A program made the translations under genes and the position numbers. A DNA stretch of 9,300 nt from an uncultured Sediminibacterium sp. (GTDB taxonomy: Bacteria; Bacteroidota; Bacteroidia; Chitinophagales; Chitinophagaceae): NCBI GenBank assembly GCA_937907555.1, contig CALEST010000325.1:1-9300 (forward strand), written 5' to 3'. Under the pieces are notes generated by a model. The model did no database searches. It was not told where the DNA came from and saw nothing but the letters and a program-made list of their open reading frames with translations. Within the stretch, counting starts at the first letter, position 1. The number at the start of each line of letters is the position of its first letter. Below are positions 6,286 through 9,300 of the stretch, piece by piece.

Positions 6286-6331
6286 TCAATTTAGTCAAAT
6301 CAGACTAATATTAATACAATGACACTCAAAA

Positions 6332-6356
6332 TGTAACCTTTGCTGCCGCTGTTACA
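6332..6356 (-). terminator. Weak candidate terminator at the end of ccmF
   Basis: A 6-bp inverted repeat (TGTAAC at 6332-6337 and GTTACA at 6351-6356) spans the ccmF stop codon. On the minus strand it is followed by four T. The loop is long (13 nt) and the T tract short, so if it works it is leaky and would let some transcription pass into the DUF4294 gene. Confidence 0.25.
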
Positions 6357-8796
6357 GGGTGCTTTTTGCCATTTGTTTAACACGCTGAACAATCGACATT
6401 ACAAAACCAGTAACCATAATAACGATCCCCAGCCATAACAGATTAATCATGGGAAACTCATACACTTTCAGGGTAATCAGGTCGGTAATATTGCCGCTTT
6501 CCTTAACTCCAATTTCCAACTCGCCTTTATCCTGATTGATTACTTTATTAAACTTGAGCACCAGACTTTGCGAAATAACACTGTCGGGCAATGATCTTAG
6601 TTCCTGACCCTTTAATGCAATACCCGGATAAGCCCTATACTGTTTTCCTTCTTTGGAAATAATGGTCATATCCAAAAACAAAGCCGTTTCATCCTTATTG
6701 TATTTAGAAGCCAGTTCAGCTGGATTCACGGATACTTTATTTAAGATCATCATACCGTTTCCATAAAACAAAGTGTCATTTACCTTCACTGCTCTGTTCT
6801 TAAAACTTACTGTATCCGCTGCCCTGTTTTCCTGGAATGAAGTGATGTAAACAAAAATATCCTTGTGCCAGTAATGTTTGGCGGCCGGATTGGCTGCAAA
6901 CCCTTCCATCCCTTTATTGTTCTTAATTACATCCGGATATAATTTGAATTGCTCAGATCCGTCTTTGGCTTTAAAATCAATTTCAAAATATCTTTTGCGG
7001 TCTCTTGGATTGGTAGTGTCCATGGTGTAAGTAACCATATATCTTCCCATATCCGTTGCCACTGCTTTAAACAAGGTTAAGTTTTCAGCTGGATCCCCAG
7101 CCGGATTTCCTTTTTCATCCTTGCTCTCCACACTTAAAGGCGTTACCCCTGTTGTGTTCCAGCTAAGCACTGTTTTTTTTCCAGATGAAATTAAAATACC
7201 TAATAACGCCATACCAAATCCAATATGCGCTACAGAAGCCCCGGCAGCTTTGATCTTTCCTTTTACTCCCAGCCATATATAGGCTGTATTGGCAACCACC
7301 GCATAAACAGCAGCAAAAATGCCCAGGTGAATGGCAGCAAGAAAACCAGCGCCCTTCTTGGTATAGGAAATATCGCCCCAGATACTAATGGCAGCGGAAA
7401 TAACAAGCGCTATTACCGTTGGCACCATTATTTTTTTCCAGAAATAACCGTTAGGAGTATCCTTATACTTAAGGTATTGTGTAGTTGCTGTAAGAATACC
7501 TAATATGATCGCCACAAAAATCTGAATCTGATTATGGGCAAACTCCGGATCCTGTGGTGGTGCTATATTGGTTCCAAAAACCTTGTTCCAAACAGGAGTA
7601 GAAGTTTTGGCAATGATTACCATACCCGACAGAAACAAAACCAGTGATCCAATGAACATCCAGAATTCTCTGCTATAAGTACTCTCTTCTTTTTGAATGG
7701 ATGGGATTGATTTGTATCTGATAAAATACAGTACCATGCCTGGGATAAAAAAGATCAATACAAAAAGCAACAACTGTGCATTCAGTCCCATATCTGTGAA
7801 GGAGTGCACGGAAGTATCTCCCAGTATTCCACTCTTGGTTAAGAAAGAAGAATATAAAATCAATGAAAAACTAATGATATAGAAGAAATAGGTAGGTCTT
7901 AAAGAATACCCGCTACTCTTGTAAATTAAATTGGTATGTAAGCCTGCAATCAGTGTTAACCACGGAACCAGTGATGCATTCTCAACCGGATCCCATGCCC
8001 AATACCCTCCGAATGATAAACTTTCATAAGCCCAGGCACCACCCATCATGATACCTGTTCCCAATACAGCAGCAGAAAAAGACGCCCAAGGTAAGGCCGG
8101 CTTTACCCAATCGTGCTCCTTCTTGGCAAGACCTGCCATTGCATAAGCAAAGGGAACAATAGTAGAGGCAAAACCAAGGAATAAAACCGGGGGATGGATT
8201 ACCATCCAGTAATTCTGTAATAAAGTATTTAATCCGGTACCGTCTTTAATAAAATCCAGATAGTTGGGCTGACTGAAAATGGGGGCATCCATTTCATTTC
8301 TTAACAGTGCGAAAGGACTAATTCCTACTCTGGTTCCAAAGAAATACATACCCAAAAGCATGGTAGCAATAAAGAACTGTGCAAAACTAATAACAGTCAA
8401 CACAGGAGCTTCCCATTTACCGCCTTTCCAGATGATAATCCAACCCAATACGCAATGCCAGAAACTCCACAACATGAAACTACCTTCCTGGCCTTCCCAG
8501 AAACAACTCAGCAAGTATTCAAACTGGAGACTTAAATCGCTGTGCGTATAAGCATACTTATATTCAAACAAATGGTTGGAAATAATATAATACAAAACCC
8601 CGAACAAAACCAGAATACTTACAGATTCAATACCAAATGACCATCTGGCAAGTATTTTCCAAGACTTTTGATTTTCCACTGCAACACTGGAAGCTTTATA
8701 AAAAGCAAAAGTTGCCAACAGAGAAGCAACTAAACTCAGGATTGCAAAAAAATGTCCTATCTGACCTGGTAACAGGTGTTCACCAATATAATTCAT
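6352..8796 (-). CDS. ccmF: CcmF-type cytochrome c heme lyase subunit
   Basis: An 814-residue polytopic inner-membrane protein of the CcmF/CcsA (heme-handling) family. It takes heme from holo-CcmE and attaches it to apocytochrome c on the outer face of the membrane. The WWD heme-binding motif is GGYWAWDPVENASLVPW (263-279). Four His fit those known in E. coli CcmF: His201 in WMVIHPP and His331 in DTSVHSF (periplasmic pair flanking the WWD heme), and His287 in GLHTNL and His524 in VAHIGFG (transmembrane pair for heme b). About a dozen or more hydrophobic segments fill residues 14-540. A long soluble, periplasmic region follows (about 541-781), then one last helix (about 784-803) and a basic tail. 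At 814 residues it is much longer than the E. coli protein (about 650), mostly from this domain. It starts 27 nt after ccmE. Confidence 0.95.
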   Translation of the reverse strand: MNYIGEHLLPGQIGHFFAILSLVASLLATFAFYKASSVAVENQKSWKILARWSFGIESVSILVLFGVLYYIISNHLFEYKYAYTHSDLSLQFEYLLSCFWEGQEGSFMLWSFWHCVLGWIIIWKGGKWEAPVLTVISFAQFFIATMLLGMYFFGTRVGISPFALLRNEMDAPIFSQPNYLDFIKDGTGLNTLLQNYWMVIHPPVLFLGFASTIVPFAYAMAGLAKKEHDWVKPALPWASFSAAVLGTGIMMGGAWAYESLSFGGYWAWDPVENASLVPWLTLIAGLHTNLIYKSSGYSLRPTYFFYIISFSLILYSSFLTKSGILGDTSVHSFTDMGLNAQLLLFVLIFFIPGMVLYFIRYKSIPSIQKEESTYSREFWMFIGSLVLFLSGMVIIAKTSTPVWNKVFGTNIAPPQDPEFAHNQIQIFVAIILGILTATTQYLKYKDTPNGYFWKKIMVPTVIALVISAAISIWGDISYTKKGAGFLAAIHLGIFAAVYAVVANTAYIWLGVKGKIKAAGASVAHIGFGMALLGILISSGKKTVLSWNTTGVTPLSVESKDEKGNPAGDPAENLTLFKAVATDMGRYMVTYTMDTTNPRDRKRYFEIDFKAKDGSEQFKLYPDVIKNNKGMEGFAANPAAKHYWHKDIFVYITSFQENRAADTVSFKNRAVKVNDTLFYGNGMMILNKVSVNPAELASKYNKDETALFLDMTIISKEGKQYRAYPGIALKGQELRSLPDSVISQSLVLKFNKVINQDKGELEIGVKESGNITDLITLKVYEFPMINLLWLGIVIMVTGFVMSIVQRVKQMAKSTL

Positions 8797-8823
8797 GAAG
8801 CTAGCTTATGGTATAGAATAACG

Positions 8824-9231
8824 TTAATTAGAAGTTTGCAGCTGTTTCTGCATTGCTGAAGGGTCGTCTTTGTATTTCGATGGACACTTCAGTAAAATAT
8901 GTTCACATTCAAACTGGTTATTTTGAACCTTCCCTTTCAAAACAATTCTTTCACTTTTTTCCATGTCGGTAGGCTTGGTATCGTGGTAGATCACTTTGAT
9001 AGAATTACCAAGGGTATCAATTGCAGTAAAACTAAGGTAGTTGGGATTTTTTACCGCATCATATTCTATAGCCTGAGTAGTGTCTAATTTGGCTATCAAA
9101 TTCACGAATTTTCCTTCCTTCTCTCTTGCGGAAGCAATGGTCTCATAAGTAGTCAGGTCACCGCTGTACTGCACCAACACAGCGATGGCTGCGGCAATTA
9201 ATACAAGAATAATAATATGGGTTGTTTTCAT
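8824..9231 (-). CDS. ccmE: CcmE heme chaperone, Cys-type (CxxxY)
   Basis: A 135-residue CcmE: one N-terminal membrane anchor (residues about 4-21) and a periplasmic OB-fold domain that carries heme from the CcmABCD complex to CcmF. The fold is seen in GKFVNLIAKLD, YLSFTAIDTLGNSIKVIYHD, ERIVLKGKVQNNQFECEHILLKCPSKY in outline. The C-terminal motif aligned with the usual AKH-xxx-Y has Cys116 in place of the covalent heme-binding His (E. coli His130) and keeps Tyr120 (E. coli Tyr134). CxxxY CcmE proteins are known from archaea and sulfate reducers. I chose ATG 9231: a longer frame from TTG 9276 would put its start codon inside the -33 box of a good promoter and add a second hydrophobic stretch before the anchor. 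It is followed by ccmF on the same strand. Confidence 0.92.
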   Translation of the reverse strand: MKTTHIIILVLIAAAIAVLVQYSGDLTTYETIASAREKEGKFVNLIAKLDTTQAIEYDAVKNPNYLSFTAIDTLGNSIKVIYHDTKPTDMEKSERIVLKGKVQNNQFECEHILLKCPSKYKDDPSAMQKQLQTSN

Positions 9232-9247
9232 GATCTGAATTATACGG

Positions 9248-9276
9248 CAAAGGTAACTTAAAAACAATAGGTTCAA
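9248..9276 (-). promoter_or_regulatory. Bacteroidota-type promoter before ccmE
   Basis: On the minus strand TACCTTTG (9255-9248) matches TAnnTTTG perfectly, and TTG (9276-9274) lies 18 bases upstream, as in the Bacteroidota consensus. Transcription would start around 9243, giving a leader of about 12 nt before the ccmE ATG at 9231. It would drive ccmE, ccmF and perhaps the DUF4294 gene. It does not rule out read-through from an upstream ccm gene beyond the window. Confidence 0.65.
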
Positions 9277-9300
9277 TGATTTGTTGTTACTTGTGGCTTG

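Noticed and set aside
6286..6351. Promoter for the DUF4294 gene
   Set aside because: No TAnnTTTG with a spaced TTG. The nearest, TACATTTTG, has one base too many between TA and TTTG.

Overview
The window looks like ordinary chromosomal DNA from a Bacteroidota bacterium, most plausibly of the Chitinophagaceae/Sphingobacteriia side. This is inferred from protein families, not from a marker gene. The clues are an AT-rich sequence, starts without clear Shine-Dalgarno boxes, two matches to the Bacteroidota promoter consensus (TTG-N18/19-TAnnTTTG), signal peptides that all end in Ala-Gln, a DUF4294 protein (a family I know mainly from Bacteroidota), and a CcmE with Cys where the usual heme-binding His sits.

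Layout: (1) 1-1326, plus strand: three tightly packed genes, a 5'-truncated DUF1684 protein, a DUF167/YggU protein and an exported RidA/YjgF-like protein. (2) 1323-4417, minus strand, converging on the first group: an apparent four-gene operon transcribed as GH26 glycosidase, exported YCII-domain protein, DinB/DUF1569-like protein and zinc alcohol dehydrogenase. Gaps inside it are between a short overlap and 5 nt. (3) 4495-4652, minus strand: a complete tRNA-Val(UAC) unit with promoter, tRNA and hairpin terminator. (4) 4725-5668, plus strand: clpS and aat, overlapping by one base (TAATG). These are the adaptor and the Leu/Phe-transferase of the bacterial N-degron pathway. (5) 5665-9231, minus strand: ccmE, ccmF and a DUF4294 secreted protein. 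ccmE and ccmF are the heme chaperone and heme lyase of cytochrome c maturation, with a good promoter directly before ccmE.

The units appear functionally separate: N-terminal tagging and recognition for Clp proteolysis (clpS-aat), covalent heme attachment to periplasmic cytochromes (ccmE-ccmF), and a secreted-enzyme/redox operon with no obvious single pathway. I found no mobile element, CRISPR array, phage gene or defence system, and no intergenic stretch longer than about 120 nt. I do not see an undescribed multi-gene system. The points most worth a second look are the CxxxY-type CcmE beside an enlarged CcmF, two normally cytosolic small-protein folds (RidA and YCII) with signal peptides, the Ala-Gln signal-peptide pattern, and unusual residues in ClpS and Aat.
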